NCBI GenBank assembly: GCA_964567685.1
Contig: CAZMNO010000005.1
Coordinates: 48,435-112,434, forward strand
Length of the DNA stretch: 64,000 bases
Reading direction: 5' to 3'
DNA from: UBA5972 sp964567685
Lineage (GTDB): Bacteria; Pseudomonadota; Alphaproteobacteria; Rhodobacterales; Rhodobacteraceae
The notes beneath the pieces were generated by a model that was not told the DNA's origin, did not search any database, and was given only the letters and a program-made list of their open reading frames with translations. Both the position numbers and the translations under genes were made by a program. Positions 34,587 to 43,446 of this stretch are shown one piece after another (positions within the stretch are counted from its first letter, which is position 1; each line of letters starts with the position of its first letter).

Positions 34587-36275
34587 CTACTCTCCCCGCA
34601 ACTGCCGCCGCAGAACCTTGCCTGACAGGGTGGTCGGAACTTCATCGACGAATTCGACCCGCTTGGGCACCTTGTAGTTGGTGAGGCTCTTTCTGCATTC
34701 TTCGGTTATGGTTGCCGCTGTCAGCGTCTCATCGCTGCGAACAACAAAGGCTGCCGGTGCTTCGCCGGTTTTATCGTCGGGAACACCAATCACACCCACC
34801 TGCACCACGCCCGGAATATACGAGATTGCATCCTCGATCTCATTGGGGGACACGTTAAAGCCCGAGACCAGAATCATATCCTTCTTGCGGTCAACGATTT
34901 CAAAGTAACCGTCCTTGTCCATCACCGCGATATCGCCAGAATGCAGCCAGCCGTCGATGATCGTCTCTTTTGTTGCATCCGGTCGGTTCAGGTAACCCTT
35001 CATTAGCGTCGGACCTCTGGTGATCAGTTCGCCCGGGCTTCCCAGCGCCTGTTCATTGCCATCATCATCGACAATCTTAACCTCCATTCCGGGCACCGGA
35101 ATGCCAACGGTTCCAAGGCGGTTTTCAGAAGCAGGATTAAAGCTGAGCACGCCACATACCTCGGTCATGCCGTAACCCTGCAGGATCGGAACACCCGTCA
35201 TTTCCTCCCATTTCTGGGCAACACCGGATTGTTGCGCCGCCCCGCCAGAGCCGCAAAAGCGAACATTTTCAAAGAGTTCCTTTTTGAACCATGGCTCTAC
35301 CAGCAAGGCCGCAAACAGCGTGTTGATCCCCACAAACCAGGTAATCCTGTGGTTTTCAAATGCCGCCTTGAGATTGGACGGCGGGCGCGGGCTTGGCGCC
35401 AGTATTCCATGCATGCCGGTATTCACCCCTGCGGTAAACAACAAGGCGAAAGCCGTGATATGATAAAGCGGTAGTGCGATCAGCGCGGTCTCGCCCTCGT
35501 CTCTCATCAGATCGTGGGTCATCAGATATGCCTGATGCTGGTTCGTGAGTATCCCCTGATGGCTGAGCTCAGCGCCTTTGCTCCGCCCGGTTGTTCCACT
35601 GGTATATTGATAAAGTGCGGTATCCGTTGGTTTGACGTGCTTTGAATACCCAGCAATATCAGCACTCTCAGCGGCCTTTTTGCCCTGAGCCAGAGCAGAG
35701 GCCATGCTGGTATGCGCCGATGTCATTTTGGGAACGGCCTTTTTCACCCTTTTCAGAACAAACCCCACCAGTGCCTTTTTGAAAGCCGGAAAGAAATCCA
35801 CCAGCGACAGGGTCACCACCTGCCGGACTTTGGTGCTGTTGATCACTGCATCTGCTTTGTCACCAAACAGATCAATGATCACCAAAACCTGCGCATTGCT
35901 GTCATTCAGCTGATGTTCAAGTTCCGGCACCGTATAAAGCGGGTTCACGTTGGTTCCGATACAACCGGCCTTGGCAATGCCAAGCGAGGCAACACAGAAC
36001 CCGATGCAGTTCGGGGACATAAGCGCCACGGTTTCCCCCGCCTTAAGCTCGATGACTTCGCGAAGATAGGCGGCAAAGTTATTGGACTGGGCCAGCAATT
36101 CAGCATAGGTGATAGTGCCTTCGGCACCGTTTGGCAGAATTGTCGTAAAGGCTGGCCTGTCGGCGTATCTGGCCCCTGCGTTGTCTATCAGTTCAACCAA
36201 TGTTTGGCTGTTCATATCGGCCAGTTCAAAATTCTTGCCTTGGTCTGAATAATATTGTTCCCACGGTTTTGTCAT
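34587..36275 (-). CDS. long-chain acyl-CoA ligase (AMP-forming)
   Basis: A 562-residue ANL-superfamily ligase activating a carboxylic acid via acyl-adenylate to its CoA thioester. Motifs: YTSGTTGRSKGAELSHQG (P-loop), GYGMTEVCG, GWLHSGDIAVMDKDGYFEIVDRKKDMI (hinge and ATP contacts) and the C-terminal Lys region SLTNYKVPKRVEFVDEVPTTLSGKVLRRQL. Sequence is closest in feel to FadD-like ligases; roseobacters also use relatives for methylmercaptopropionate, so the substrate is open. GGGGGAAGAAG precedes the ATG. It stands alone between the VTT-like gene and the small frame at 34156. Confidence 0.87.
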   Translation of the reverse strand: MTKPWEQYYSDQGKNFELADMNSQTLVELIDNAGARYADRPAFTTILPNGAEGTITYAELLAQSNNFAAYLREVIELKAGETVALMSPNCIGFCVASLGIAKAGCIGTNVNPLYTVPELEHQLNDSNAQVLVIIDLFGDKADAVINSTKVRQVVTLSLVDFFPAFKKALVGFVLKRVKKAVPKMTSAHTSMASALAQGKKAAESADIAGYSKHVKPTDTALYQYTSGTTGRSKGAELSHQGILTNQHQAYLMTHDLMRDEGETALIALPLYHITAFALLFTAGVNTGMHGILAPSPRPPSNLKAAFENHRITWFVGINTLFAALLVEPWFKKELFENVRFCGSGGAAQQSGVAQKWEEMTGVPILQGYGMTEVCGVLSFNPASENRLGTVGIPVPGMEVKIVDDDGNEQALGSPGELITRGPTLMKGYLNRPDATKETIIDGWLHSGDIAVMDKDGYFEIVDRKKDMILVSGFNVSPNEIEDAISYIPGVVQVGVIGVPDDKTGEAPAAFVVRSDETLTAATITEECRKSLTNYKVPKRVEFVDEVPTTLSGKVLRRQLRGE

Positions 36276-36442
36276 TCTTCTTCCCCCTTGTTGGCTGAAC
36301 GTTCTAGAGACAGCCCAGATAATTTGTGCTGATATTCCCCAAGTAAAACGCCCACCTTTTCATGATGCTTTCGTTTTGCGCACTGTTCAAGCGTCTTGGG
36401 GTTTGGGTCGGTTATAGTCACTGCAAATCAAAGTCTTGCCGT

Positions 36443-37129
36443 TCACTTCAACACCGACAACACATCAATCCCAAAGAAATAGACGACAAACGGTATCGGT
36501 GCCACCGCCAGTGCAAAGGTCAGCAGAATGGTGCGGGTTGAGAACATGCGGCTCAGGCCCGCAATCAGGGCAATGCCACCGCCGCCGCCGATAAATGCAT
36601 TTCCGGGTATGTTGAGAGCTATCGCAATCGTCAGGTAGCGATAGTGCACAAGCCGTGCCCCAAGCCACGGTGGCAGACTGTTTTGCATGAGTTCCAACCG
36701 TTCTTTTCGCTCAAGGGGTTTTAACCGTTCCAGCAGGTGGCATGCCGATTTAAGCCCGATATCGGCGAAAAATCCGTGCAATACCTTGTGCGGCAGATGC
36801 CGTCCGACCAGATAGGCCAGCGCCAGCCCGATAAATGTTGCCAGAAACACAAAGGGTGCTATGCGCGGGCCCTGCATCATCAGGAGCGACAGGCCGATCT
36901 CAACACCGGGAACGAACGGAATCGCCATCAGTAACGCATAAATCAGCAGGCTGAGGATAACGACACCGGTCAGGGCCAACTGCATCCTAGGGGAGTCACT
37001 GCTGCCAAGCTCTTCCAACAGCCAATTCAAACCCAGATTGGCGAGGATCGCAAAAACCACAACGATTGCCAGCCGCAATAGCGTTCGGGCCAGTGCAGGC
37101 CAGCGACCGGGTGCACCTTGGGTGCTCAT
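36443..37129 (-). CDS. integral membrane protein, possibly VTT/DedA-like
   Basis: A 228-residue protein with about five or six hydrophobic segments (LLRLAIVVVFAILANLGLNWLL, LTGVVILSLLIYALLMAIPFVPGVEIG, IAPFVFLATFIGLALAYLVG, and a C-terminal pair). The motif FVPGVEIG with a following G-x-x-R loop, and PGNAFIGGGGGIALIAGLSRMF, resemble the re-entrant regions of TVP38/TMEM64/DedA proteins, which move lipids across membranes. The assignment rests on these resemblances only. The start at 37129 (MSTQGAPGRW) is preferred; the open frame extends to 37210. Confidence 0.65.
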   Translation of the reverse strand: MSTQGAPGRWPALARTLLRLAIVVVFAILANLGLNWLLEELGSSDSPRMQLALTGVVILSLLIYALLMAIPFVPGVEIGLSLLMMQGPRIAPFVFLATFIGLALAYLVGRHLPHKVLHGFFADIGLKSACHLLERLKPLERKERLELMQNSLPPWLGARLVHYRYLTIAIALNIPGNAFIGGGGGIALIAGLSRMFSTRTILLTFALAVAPIPFVVYFFGIDVLSVLK

Positions 37130-37286
37130 GGGCCCGGCGTTGTGCTGAAGAAGATGGTTTGAAACATGCGATGTCCGGCTCAGGGTGAAGAGACTATACC
37201 CACATCGCACTCAAAATGCTCTTGAAAATCCACCCCCGATGACACTCTGTTGATCAGTCTTGACCGGGGGTAGAGTTTATCGTGAC

Positions 37287-38222
37287 TCAAGCCGAACGAC
37301 GGCGACGGCGGCCTTCACGTGCACCACGCGCACCTTGCGGTTCTTCACCCTCAGCAACCGGCGCCTTGTTGGCCTTGATCCAGGCCGCCCCGTGCGGATC
37401 GTTATTGGTCAGTAGGTTGGCGGCACGAATGGCCTCCATTTCCTGCGGGCGTACCGGGTTCATGATTGCAGAGGTCATGCCAGCGGCCATTGCCATCGGC
37501 AGGAAGGCGGCGTTGATACCGTGACGGTTGGGCAGTCCGAACGAGATATTGGACGCCCCGCAAGTGGTGTTCACGCCCAGCTCAAGGCGCAGTTTGCGCA
37601 CCAGCTCAAAAACCTGCAGACCGGCGGTTGCCATCGCACCGATGGGCATGACCAGCGGATCGACAACGATATCATGCGCAGGAATGCCGAAATCTGCGGC
37701 ACGCTGAACAATCTTGCGAGCCACTTCAAACCGCACGTCGGGATCTTCCGAAATGCCGGAATCATCGTTTGAAATCGCCACAACCGGCACATCGTATTTC
37801 TTGACAAGCGGCAGAATCGCCTCAAGCCGCTCTTCTTCGCCGGTGACGGAGTTCAAAAGCGGCCGGCCTTCGCAGGCTTCAAGCCCGGCTTCCAGCGCGC
37901 CAGGGACCGAACTGTCGATGCAAAGCGGAATATCGACCAGCCCCTGCACCATGTTGACGACTTTGGTCATCAGGGGCGGTTCGGTTTCATTCGGGTTGGG
38001 GTTGGAGTTATAAACCACGCCCGCATTGATATCGAGCATGGTGGCCCCGCAGGCGACCTGTTCCAGCGCATCCTTTTCAACAGTGGAAAAGTCCCCGGCT
38101 TCAAGTTCGGCCGCAAGTTTCTTGCGCCCGGTCGGGTTGATGCGCTCGCCGATAACGCAAAAAGGCTGGTCAAAGCCGATGATCGCGGTTTTGGTTTTTG
38201 ATTCTACGATTGTTCGCGTCAC
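37287..38222 (-). CDS. methyltetrahydrofolate:corrinoid methyltransferase (pterin-binding module, split MetH type)
   Basis: A 311-residue stand-alone DHPS-like domain that binds methyl-THF and passes the methyl group to a cobalamin protein. It shows IGERINPTGRKKLAAEL (as in the MetH pterin domain), CGATMLDINAG, SSVPGALEAGLEACEGRPLLNSVTGEEE, and NTTCGASNISFGLPNR. The C-terminus is an unusual Glu/Gly linker with an arginine run (REGRRRRRSA). In roseobacters methionine synthase is known to be split into separate homocysteine-, cobalamin- and pterin-binding proteins; this fits the last. The two other parts are not in this window. It follows the reductase-like gene with a 12-base gap. Confidence 0.88.
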   Translation of the reverse strand: MTRTIVESKTKTAIIGFDQPFCVIGERINPTGRKKLAAELEAGDFSTVEKDALEQVACGATMLDINAGVVYNSNPNPNETEPPLMTKVVNMVQGLVDIPLCIDSSVPGALEAGLEACEGRPLLNSVTGEEERLEAILPLVKKYDVPVVAISNDDSGISEDPDVRFEVARKIVQRAADFGIPAHDIVVDPLVMPIGAMATAGLQVFELVRKLRLELGVNTTCGASNISFGLPNRHGINAAFLPMAMAAGMTSAIMNPVRPQEMEAIRAANLLTNNDPHGAAWIKANKAPVAEGEEPQGARGAREGRRRRRSA

Positions 38223-38234
38223 GTTCGTGTGTCC

Positions 38235-39161
38235 TTAAGCTTGAGATGCCGGAATGGCCGATGAACCACCGTTTTCTATGGCCCAGTTTGCGTTGGTTTT
38301 GATCCCCCCGAGCGGGAAGAAATGCACATGTGTGATGTTGAAATCCGGGTTGGCGGCCTTGTGGGCTGCCAGATCGCTCAGGAATTCGGTCGGTTCAAAC
38401 GGTGTCAGCAGCTTGGTCACGTCTTTAGCCCGACGCTGCAACACCCGCAAGGAGGCACCAACCCCGCAAGCGATGGAAAACTTGATCATGGTCTGCAGTT
38501 TGGCCGGTCCGGCAACGCCGATATGCACCGGTATGTCGATCCCCTGCGCCACCAGCGCATCCGCCCATTTGATCACCGGTGCCGCTTCAAAGCAGAACTG
38601 TGTGGCAATCGCGACTTTGGCATCGGTCCGGTTGGCAAATTCCTGCTTCCAGGAAAGCGCAGCATCGACGTTTTTGCGCGTTCCGTCTGGATCGATATCG
38701 CGGTTGCCTTCAGGATGCCCGGCGAAATGCAGGCGTTTGAAACCGGCATCATCAAACAGACCAGTTTCAATCAACTGCATCGACGAATGGTATTCGCCAA
38801 TGGCTTTGTCGACCCCACCGGCCAACAAAAGGGCCTGATCGATTCCGGCTTCGCCCTGATAGCGGGCGATCCAGTCGCTCAGCGTGGCTTTGTCTTTGAT
38901 GATGCGTGCCGGGAAATGCGGCATCACCCGAAAACCTTCACCTGCAATGCGTTTGGCTGTTTCGACCATGTCGCTGATCGGCGTGCCTTCGATATGGGCG
39001 ATATAGACCCGTGTGTTCTGGGGCAAAAGATCGCGAAAATCCTCGACCTTGGCGGCCGTGCGCGGCATCACCTCAATCGAGTAATCCTGCATGAACGCCT
39101 CAAGCTCAGTGTTCTGAGGCCTGACGACAGAGACTTTCCTGCTGCTTCCAAACAATGCCAT
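38235..39161 (-). CDS. methylenetetrahydrofolate reductase-like protein
   Basis: A 308-residue (beta/alpha)8-barrel protein of the MetF superfamily, expected to make or handle 5-methyl-THF. Visible are EVMPRTAAKVEDFRDLL (the E-x-x-P start of the barrel), HFPARIIKDKATLSDWI, LLLAGGVDKAIGEYHSSMQL, HFAGHPEGNRD (the H-P-E-x-H region of MetF), ATQFCFEAAPVIKWAD and GVAGPAKLQTMIKFSIACGVG. It differs in detail from E. coli MetF and is typical of roseobacters. Placed directly before the methyltransferase gene, it plausibly supplies that enzyme's methyl donor. Confidence 0.82.
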   Translation of the reverse strand: MALFGSSRKVSVVRPQNTELEAFMQDYSIEVMPRTAAKVEDFRDLLPQNTRVYIAHIEGTPISDMVETAKRIAGEGFRVMPHFPARIIKDKATLSDWIARYQGEAGIDQALLLAGGVDKAIGEYHSSMQLIETGLFDDAGFKRLHFAGHPEGNRDIDPDGTRKNVDAALSWKQEFANRTDAKVAIATQFCFEAAPVIKWADALVAQGIDIPVHIGVAGPAKLQTMIKFSIACGVGASLRVLQRRAKDVTKLLTPFEPTEFLSDLAAHKAANPDFNITHVHFFPLGGIKTNANWAIENGGSSAIPASQA

Positions 39162-39189
39162 TTTGCGGCCCTTTCAAGTTTCCACGCGG

Positions 39190-39498
39190 TCAGTCCTGTG
39201 ACTGAGCCCAGCCTCCGTTGGCGATCAGCACTTTCAGATGGTCCTGATCGTATTCACTGTCCAGTCGCTGAGCTTCGGCTTTGGCAATATCTTCAGCCGC
39301 GCCTTCCATCTGATAGGTTGCACCTTTGCGCCACTCAGCCAGATAAGCATCCGTCCCGCTTGCGCCAACCTTCATTGCTGCACGGTCAATCGCCTGCTCG
39401 AATCGTTCCGGCAGCGGCATTTTGCTTCCTGAGCGCCCTTTGCCGACAACAACCTGCGCCGGAATATCACGCCAGTAAAGAATTTTGACATCAGCCAT
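39190..39498 (-). CDS. PF13769-type protein (annotated elsewhere as virulence factor)
   Basis: A 102-residue soluble protein: MADVKILYWRDIPAQVVVGKGR, then PLPERFEQAIDRAAMKVGASGTDAYLAEWRKG. I match it to the small virulence-factor domain family from memory of roseobacter genomes. The name carries no known activity. It is the first gene of the minus-strand trio ending with the methyltransferase (28-base gap to the reductase-like gene). The setting suggests an accessory role in B12-dependent methyl transfer, not virulence. Divergent from ppx/gppA. Confidence 0.75.
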   Translation of the reverse strand: MADVKILYWRDIPAQVVVGKGRSGSKMPLPERFEQAIDRAAMKVGASGTDAYLAEWRKGATYQMEGAAEDIAKAEAQRLDSEYDQDHLKVLIANGGWAQSQD

Positions 39499-39685
39499 CG
39501 GTCGAATCCCCGTGTTCCTGAACTTCTGGCCTTTTAAGCCTCAAACGATGCGCGATATGGATGATTTTCGACTTGGTGCGAAAGTTTCGCGACTCCTTAT
39601 GATAAAAACGCACGTGATTGCACACAGCCTTGCACCGCCTCTCTGGCCTTGTTACGGTTTTTCAACCTATCGGAGGCCAGAATTT

Positions 39686-40807
39686 ATGGTGGCCAGAATG
39701 AATAACGGCGCGGCTGAGGTCCCGAAAAAGGTCGACCCCGCGACGCAGGAAAACCAGGATGGCTCAAGGCTTTATGCAGCACTTGACCTGGGTACGAACT
39801 CCTGTCGGATGCTGATTGCAGAACCGAACGGGGCGCAGTTCAGGGTTGTCGACAGTTTTTCCAAATCGGTCCAACTTGGGCGCGGGCTTGAGCGCCATGG
39901 CTCCTTGTCGCGGGCCAGCATCAACCGCACGGTAAATGCGCTGAAGATATGCAGCAAGAAGCTCGATCATCACGGCGTATCCCGGATGCGGCTTGTGGCA
40001 ACCGAGGCCTGCCGTCGCGCCAGCAATGGCGATGAGTTCCTGCGCCGGGTCAGCGGCGAAACCGGTCTTGAACTTGAGATCATCCAGCCGCGCGAAGAGG
40101 CCCGCCTCGCGGTGATCTCTTGCGCCCCGCTGGTGTCGCGCCAGACCGAGCAATTGCTGGTTGTCGATATCGGGGGTGGATCGACCGAGCTTGTCTGGCT
40201 CGATCTATCGGATATCGCGCCAAAAGAACGATCACAGGCAATCATGGGCCTGAATGGCGGGCTTGAGCCCGGCCGGGCGGCCAGACTTGGCGGCGGGGCA
40301 AGGGTTGTTGACTGGATATCGGTCCCTCTGGGGGTGGCGACACTGAAAGACCAGTTTGACGATGTCAGCGAGGAAAACGCCCGTTTTGCCCTGATGTCCT
40401 GCCATTTTGAAGAGCGGATCGCCGAGTTTGCACCCTATAATGACGCTGATGCCGATGCAAAGAGCGGCTTTCAGATCGTCGGCACCTCGGGCACGGTGAC
40501 CACGGTTGCCGCGTCTCATCTGGGCCTCAAACGCTATGACCGCAGCAAGGTTGATGGTCTGAGGATGACGTCAGGTGAAATCGACGCGGTCATCCGCCAC
40601 TATCTGGACATCGGGGCCGAGGGGCGGCGGCGCGACCCGCGAATTGGTGTTGACCGGCAGGCGTTAATCCTGTCTGGGGTGGCCATATTGCAGACCTTAA
40701 TGCGCATCTGGCCAACCGACCGGCTGAGTGTCGCCGACCGCGGGTTGCGCGAGGGATTGCTTTACGCACAAATGAGTGCGGATGGCGTGTTGGAAGATAT
40801 ATTTTAG
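39686..40807 (+). CDS. Ppx/GppA family phosphatase (exopolyphosphatase-like)
   Basis: A 373-residue ASKHA-fold phosphatase hydrolysing polyphosphate or pppGpp. Motifs: YAALDLGTNSCRMLIAEP (phosphate 1), LVVDIGGGSTELVWL (phosphate 2) and IVGTSGTVTTVAASHLGL. The short length indicates the single-module form without an HD domain. The ATG at 39686 has GGAGG nine bases upstream; the frame is open to 39485 but that part would overlap the divergent gene's start. Its stop lies 2 bases before rlmE, a common alphaproteobacterial pair. Confidence 0.9.
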   Translation: MVARMNNGAAEVPKKVDPATQENQDGSRLYAALDLGTNSCRMLIAEPNGAQFRVVDSFSKSVQLGRGLERHGSLSRASINRTVNALKICSKKLDHHGVSRMRLVATEACRRASNGDEFLRRVSGETGLELEIIQPREEARLAVISCAPLVSRQTEQLLVVDIGGGSTELVWLDLSDIAPKERSQAIMGLNGGLEPGRAARLGGGARVVDWISVPLGVATLKDQFDDVSEENARFALMSCHFEERIAEFAPYNDADADAKSGFQIVGTSGTVTTVAASHLGLKRYDRSKVDGLRMTSGEIDAVIRHYLDIGAEGRRRDPRIGVDRQALILSGVAILQTLMRIWPTDRLSVADRGLREGLLYAQMSADGVLEDIF

Positions 40808-40809
40808 CA

Positions 40810-41535
40810 ATGGCAAGAACAGGCAACACATCAGGGCGTGGACAGCGGGATCTGCGCGTCCGGGTCAAAAGCGCCAAGGGCAGGCGGCTCAGTTCAACCC
40901 GTTGGCTGGACCGCCAGTTGAACGACCCTTACGTGCAGCGCGCCCGGGCCGAGGGGTATCGTGGTCGCGCAGCTTTCAAAATTCTCGAACTGGATGATAA
41001 ATACCACTTTCTGACAGCAGGTGCACGGGTCGTGGATCTTGGATGCGCACCTGGTGGCTGGTGCCAGGTGGCGGTTTCGCGGGTGAATGCGATCGGTGAA
41101 AAGGCCGGCAAGAAGCAGGGTTTCGTGCTGGGAATCGATTTGCAGGAGGTTGATCCCGTTCCCGGGGCTGAAATCCACGTTTTGGATTTTCTGGAAGATG
41201 ATGCAGACGAAAAAGTCAAATCCTGGCTTGGCGGCGGGGCCGATGTTGTGATGTCGGACATGGCGGCAGCCTCATCCGGGCATAAACAGACCGATCACCT
41301 GCGAATTATGACCCTTTGTGAGGCCGCGGCGTGGTTTGCATTCGACGTTCTTAACGAAGGCGGAACCTTCGTTGCCAAGGTGCTGGCGGGCGGTGCTGAG
41401 GGGGAGTTGCAAAAACTTCTCAAGCAGAATTTCCGCAAGGTGGCGAATGTGAAACCCCCGGCGAGCAGGGCAGACAGTTCCGAAAAATTCGTCGTTGCAA
41501 CGGGCTTTCGCGGTGGGAAACCAGAAGAAGAGTGA
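40810..41535 (+). CDS. rlmE: 23S rRNA 2'-O-methyltransferase RlmE (FtsJ/RrmJ)
   Basis: Methylates U2552 in the A-loop of 23S rRNA using SAM. The 241 residues include RAAFKILELDDKYHFL (first catalytic Lys), VVDLGCAPGGWCQVA (SAM-binding), DVVMSDMAAASSGHKQTDH (catalytic Asp), and GGTFVAKVLAGG (third catalytic Lys). A basic N-terminal extension (GNTSGRGQRDLRVRVKSAKGRR) is usual in the alphaproteobacterial form. Translated right after ppx/gppA. Confidence 0.95.
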   Translation: MARTGNTSGRGQRDLRVRVKSAKGRRLSSTRWLDRQLNDPYVQRARAEGYRGRAAFKILELDDKYHFLTAGARVVDLGCAPGGWCQVAVSRVNAIGEKAGKKQGFVLGIDLQEVDPVPGAEIHVLDFLEDDADEKVKSWLGGGADVVMSDMAAASSGHKQTDHLRIMTLCEAAAWFAFDVLNEGGTFVAKVLAGGAEGELQKLLKQNFRKVANVKPPASRADSSEKFVVATGFRGGKPEEE

Positions 41536-41627
41536 CTCGCAAAAATGTTGCGAATTAGGGCGATATAGTGGCAGAAATGTGGCTAAATTATGGCATAATA
41601 TTCGATATGTGCTAGTATTTTTATTGG

Positions 41628-42548
41628 CTACACGGAATCTCTGAAGCCGGTGACGTATGCCTGATGAAAGCGCAGATAACCGTTTTCTGTTGTTTTCAGA
41701 TACCTCAGAAGCAACCCATGAAGCTCTGGCAACCGGTGAAAGGGCACGTTTGGATAGGTATGATGTTCGGCATGATAAGGCATGTTCCAGGTCACGAAAC
41801 GCACCAGAAAACTGGTTTTTGTAGTGCGTGAGTTTTCAAGCATGTTGGCGACCTCAGGGCAGCGGCCATGCTCAGCCAAAAGAAAAAGGCGCAAAAATGG
41901 TTGGCCCAGAAAAACCGGGAGAATCCATGTGATAAGCAGTATATCTGAGAACATAAGTGAATAAAACATCGTAACACCATATAATATAACGGTAAATATC
42001 GTTTCCATTCTCACTTTGTTCTCAACGGATTTTGGCAGGAAACTATCGCGTTTCGTCCCAAGCGCCAATTGTGCCAAGACTTTCCCCTGCGACCACCACA
42101 CCGGTAGTCCTGTGATATGCCAGAGATACTCCGTCAAATTTCGGGGCTTGGGGGCGCCTAACAATTCGGGATCAAGCGCCGGGTCATTGGTGTATTTGTG
42201 ATGGGCGAAATGAAAATAGCGAAACCACAAAAAGGGCAGGCCGACGAGGAAACCGGCGATTCTGCCAACGGTTTCATTGAGCCAGAGCGCCTGAAACGGG
42301 GTTTTGTGGGTGCATTCATGCAAGAGCGTGAAATTGCCAATGATCAGAATGCCCTGAAGCGGCAGGAGCAGTGGCCAGAAGGGGATTTTTGCAGCGATCA
42401 ATGTGCCGGTGAGACCGATCAATCCCCAATGCATCGCCAGATGCACCAGTCCTTTGGCATCGGATTTTGCCAGCAGAACCTGCCGCTGCTCGGCGGATAG
42501 CGATTTGAGAAATGCCTTATGGTCCGTGATCTTCCCGGTTTCAGCCAT
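41628..42548 (-). CDS. membrane fatty-acid-desaturase-like di-iron enzyme
   Basis: A 306-residue integral di-iron enzyme. The three histidine boxes are LLHECTHK, FHFAHHKYTND and NMPYHAEHHTYPN; hydrophobic helix pairs lie between them (LTGTLIAAKIPFWPLLLPLQGILII and others). This family includes lipid desaturases and hydroxylases but also enzymes acting on polar small molecules (for example the RtxC desaturase of rhizobitoxine synthesis). It is the last gene of a four-gene operon with amino-acid enzymes, and its start overlaps the aminotransferase stop by 8 bases, so a small amino compound is at least as likely a substrate as a fatty acid. Confidence 0.85.
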   Translation of the reverse strand: MAETGKITDHKAFLKSLSAEQRQVLLAKSDAKGLVHLAMHWGLIGLTGTLIAAKIPFWPLLLPLQGILIIGNFTLLHECTHKTPFQALWLNETVGRIAGFLVGLPFLWFRYFHFAHHKYTNDPALDPELLGAPKPRNLTEYLWHITGLPVWWSQGKVLAQLALGTKRDSFLPKSVENKVRMETIFTVILYGVTMFYSLMFSDILLITWILPVFLGQPFLRLFLLAEHGRCPEVANMLENSRTTKTSFLVRFVTWNMPYHAEHHTYPNVPFHRLPELHGLLLRYLKTTENGYLRFHQAYVTGFRDSV

Positions 42549-43446
42549 AATCGACCAGCGTGCGCATCGGCCCCTCGGCCCGCCAATTCAGATAGACATC
42601 GCGAATGCTTTCGCTCACCGGGCCGCTGGCTCCATTGCCCAGAACGCGGTCATTGACCCTGACAATTGGCACCGGCCCACCGCCGGAGGAGGTGATGAAC
42701 ACCTCATCTGCATTCAAAAACTCGTCAACCGGGATCGGACGCACGGAAACGGGCAGGGACAGTTCGTTAGCGATTTCCAGAACGGTCTTGCGGGTTATCC
42801 CCTCAAGAACACCCTGATCCGGGGTCACGACGCACCCGTCCATTACTGCAAAAACATTAAACCCCGGACCTTCGCAGACATTGCCATCGGCATCGGTCAG
42901 AACGACCGTATCAAACCCCAGATCCAGTGCCTCAAACAGCGCGTGCGTGATATCCCCCCAATGATAATTCTTGACCGTCGGATCGACGCTGGAGGGGCTG
43001 ATGCGTTCCCGGCTTTCGGCGATTTTTACAGAAGCCCCCCGCGCCACAACTTCGTCGGTCAAAATGTTCACGAAGGGCACCACCCAGGCATAAAAATGGT
43101 TGATACAGGTTCGGGGATCGCGCGAACCGGGAACCGATTGCGCACCACGGCTGGCAACAAAAGCACAATAGGCATGGCGCAATCCACTGGCCGCGACGAT
43201 ATCGTGCAGGATTTGGCGGATATCATCGCGGCTTTGCGAAACGGCAAGGCGGCTTTTCTGCATTGAAGCCTCAAACCGGTCTAGGTGATCTTCCAGTCGA
43301 AAAAATGCCCCATCCCAGACTTGCGCTACGTCATAGGTGATATCGCTGCGGGTCAGCCCCCAGTCTGTAACGCCGATTTTGGCATCCTGGATGGGAATGA
43401 TCTCCCCCTCCATCCAGGCCGCCCCTTTTGAAAGATCAGCCATCAT
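42541..43446 (-). CDS. class IV PLP aminotransferase (BCAT/D-amino-acid aminotransferase-like)
   Basis: A 301-residue fold-type IV PLP enzyme. PLP Lys is in DPTVKNYHWGDITHAL, and the conserved Glu-Gly region is ADGNVCEGPGFNVFAV, followed by GVLEGITRKTVLEIANEL. The family interconverts branched-chain or D-amino acids with keto acids, or acts as aminodeoxychorismate lyase; the exact substrate cannot be set. The N-terminus (WMEGEIIPIQDAKIGVTDWGLTRSDITYD) is standard. It overlaps the agmatinase-like gene by 4 bases and the desaturase by 8, so the three are translationally coupled. Confidence 0.87.
   Translation of the reverse strand: MMADLSKGAAWMEGEIIPIQDAKIGVTDWGLTRSDITYDVAQVWDGAFFRLEDHLDRFEASMQKSRLAVSQSRDDIRQILHDIVAASGLRHAYCAFVASRGAQSVPGSRDPRTCINHFYAWVVPFVNILTDEVVARGASVKIAESRERISPSSVDPTVKNYHWGDITHALFEALDLGFDTVVLTDADGNVCEGPGFNVFAVMDGCVVTPDQGVLEGITRKTVLEIANELSLPVSVRPIPVDEFLNADEVFITSSGGGPVPIVRVNDRVLGNGASGPVSESIRDVYLNWRAEGPMRTLVDYG

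Noticed and set aside
36443..37129. extra gene of the split methionine-synthase set
   Set aside because: It is a plain membrane protein with VTT/DedA-like features, 157 bases from the methyltransferase gene, with no B12 or folate link.
39499..39685. possible SAM or SAH riboswitch before the one-carbon gene trio
   Set aside because: I compared the minus-strand leader with SAM-II and SAH aptamer patterns from memory and found no convincing core.
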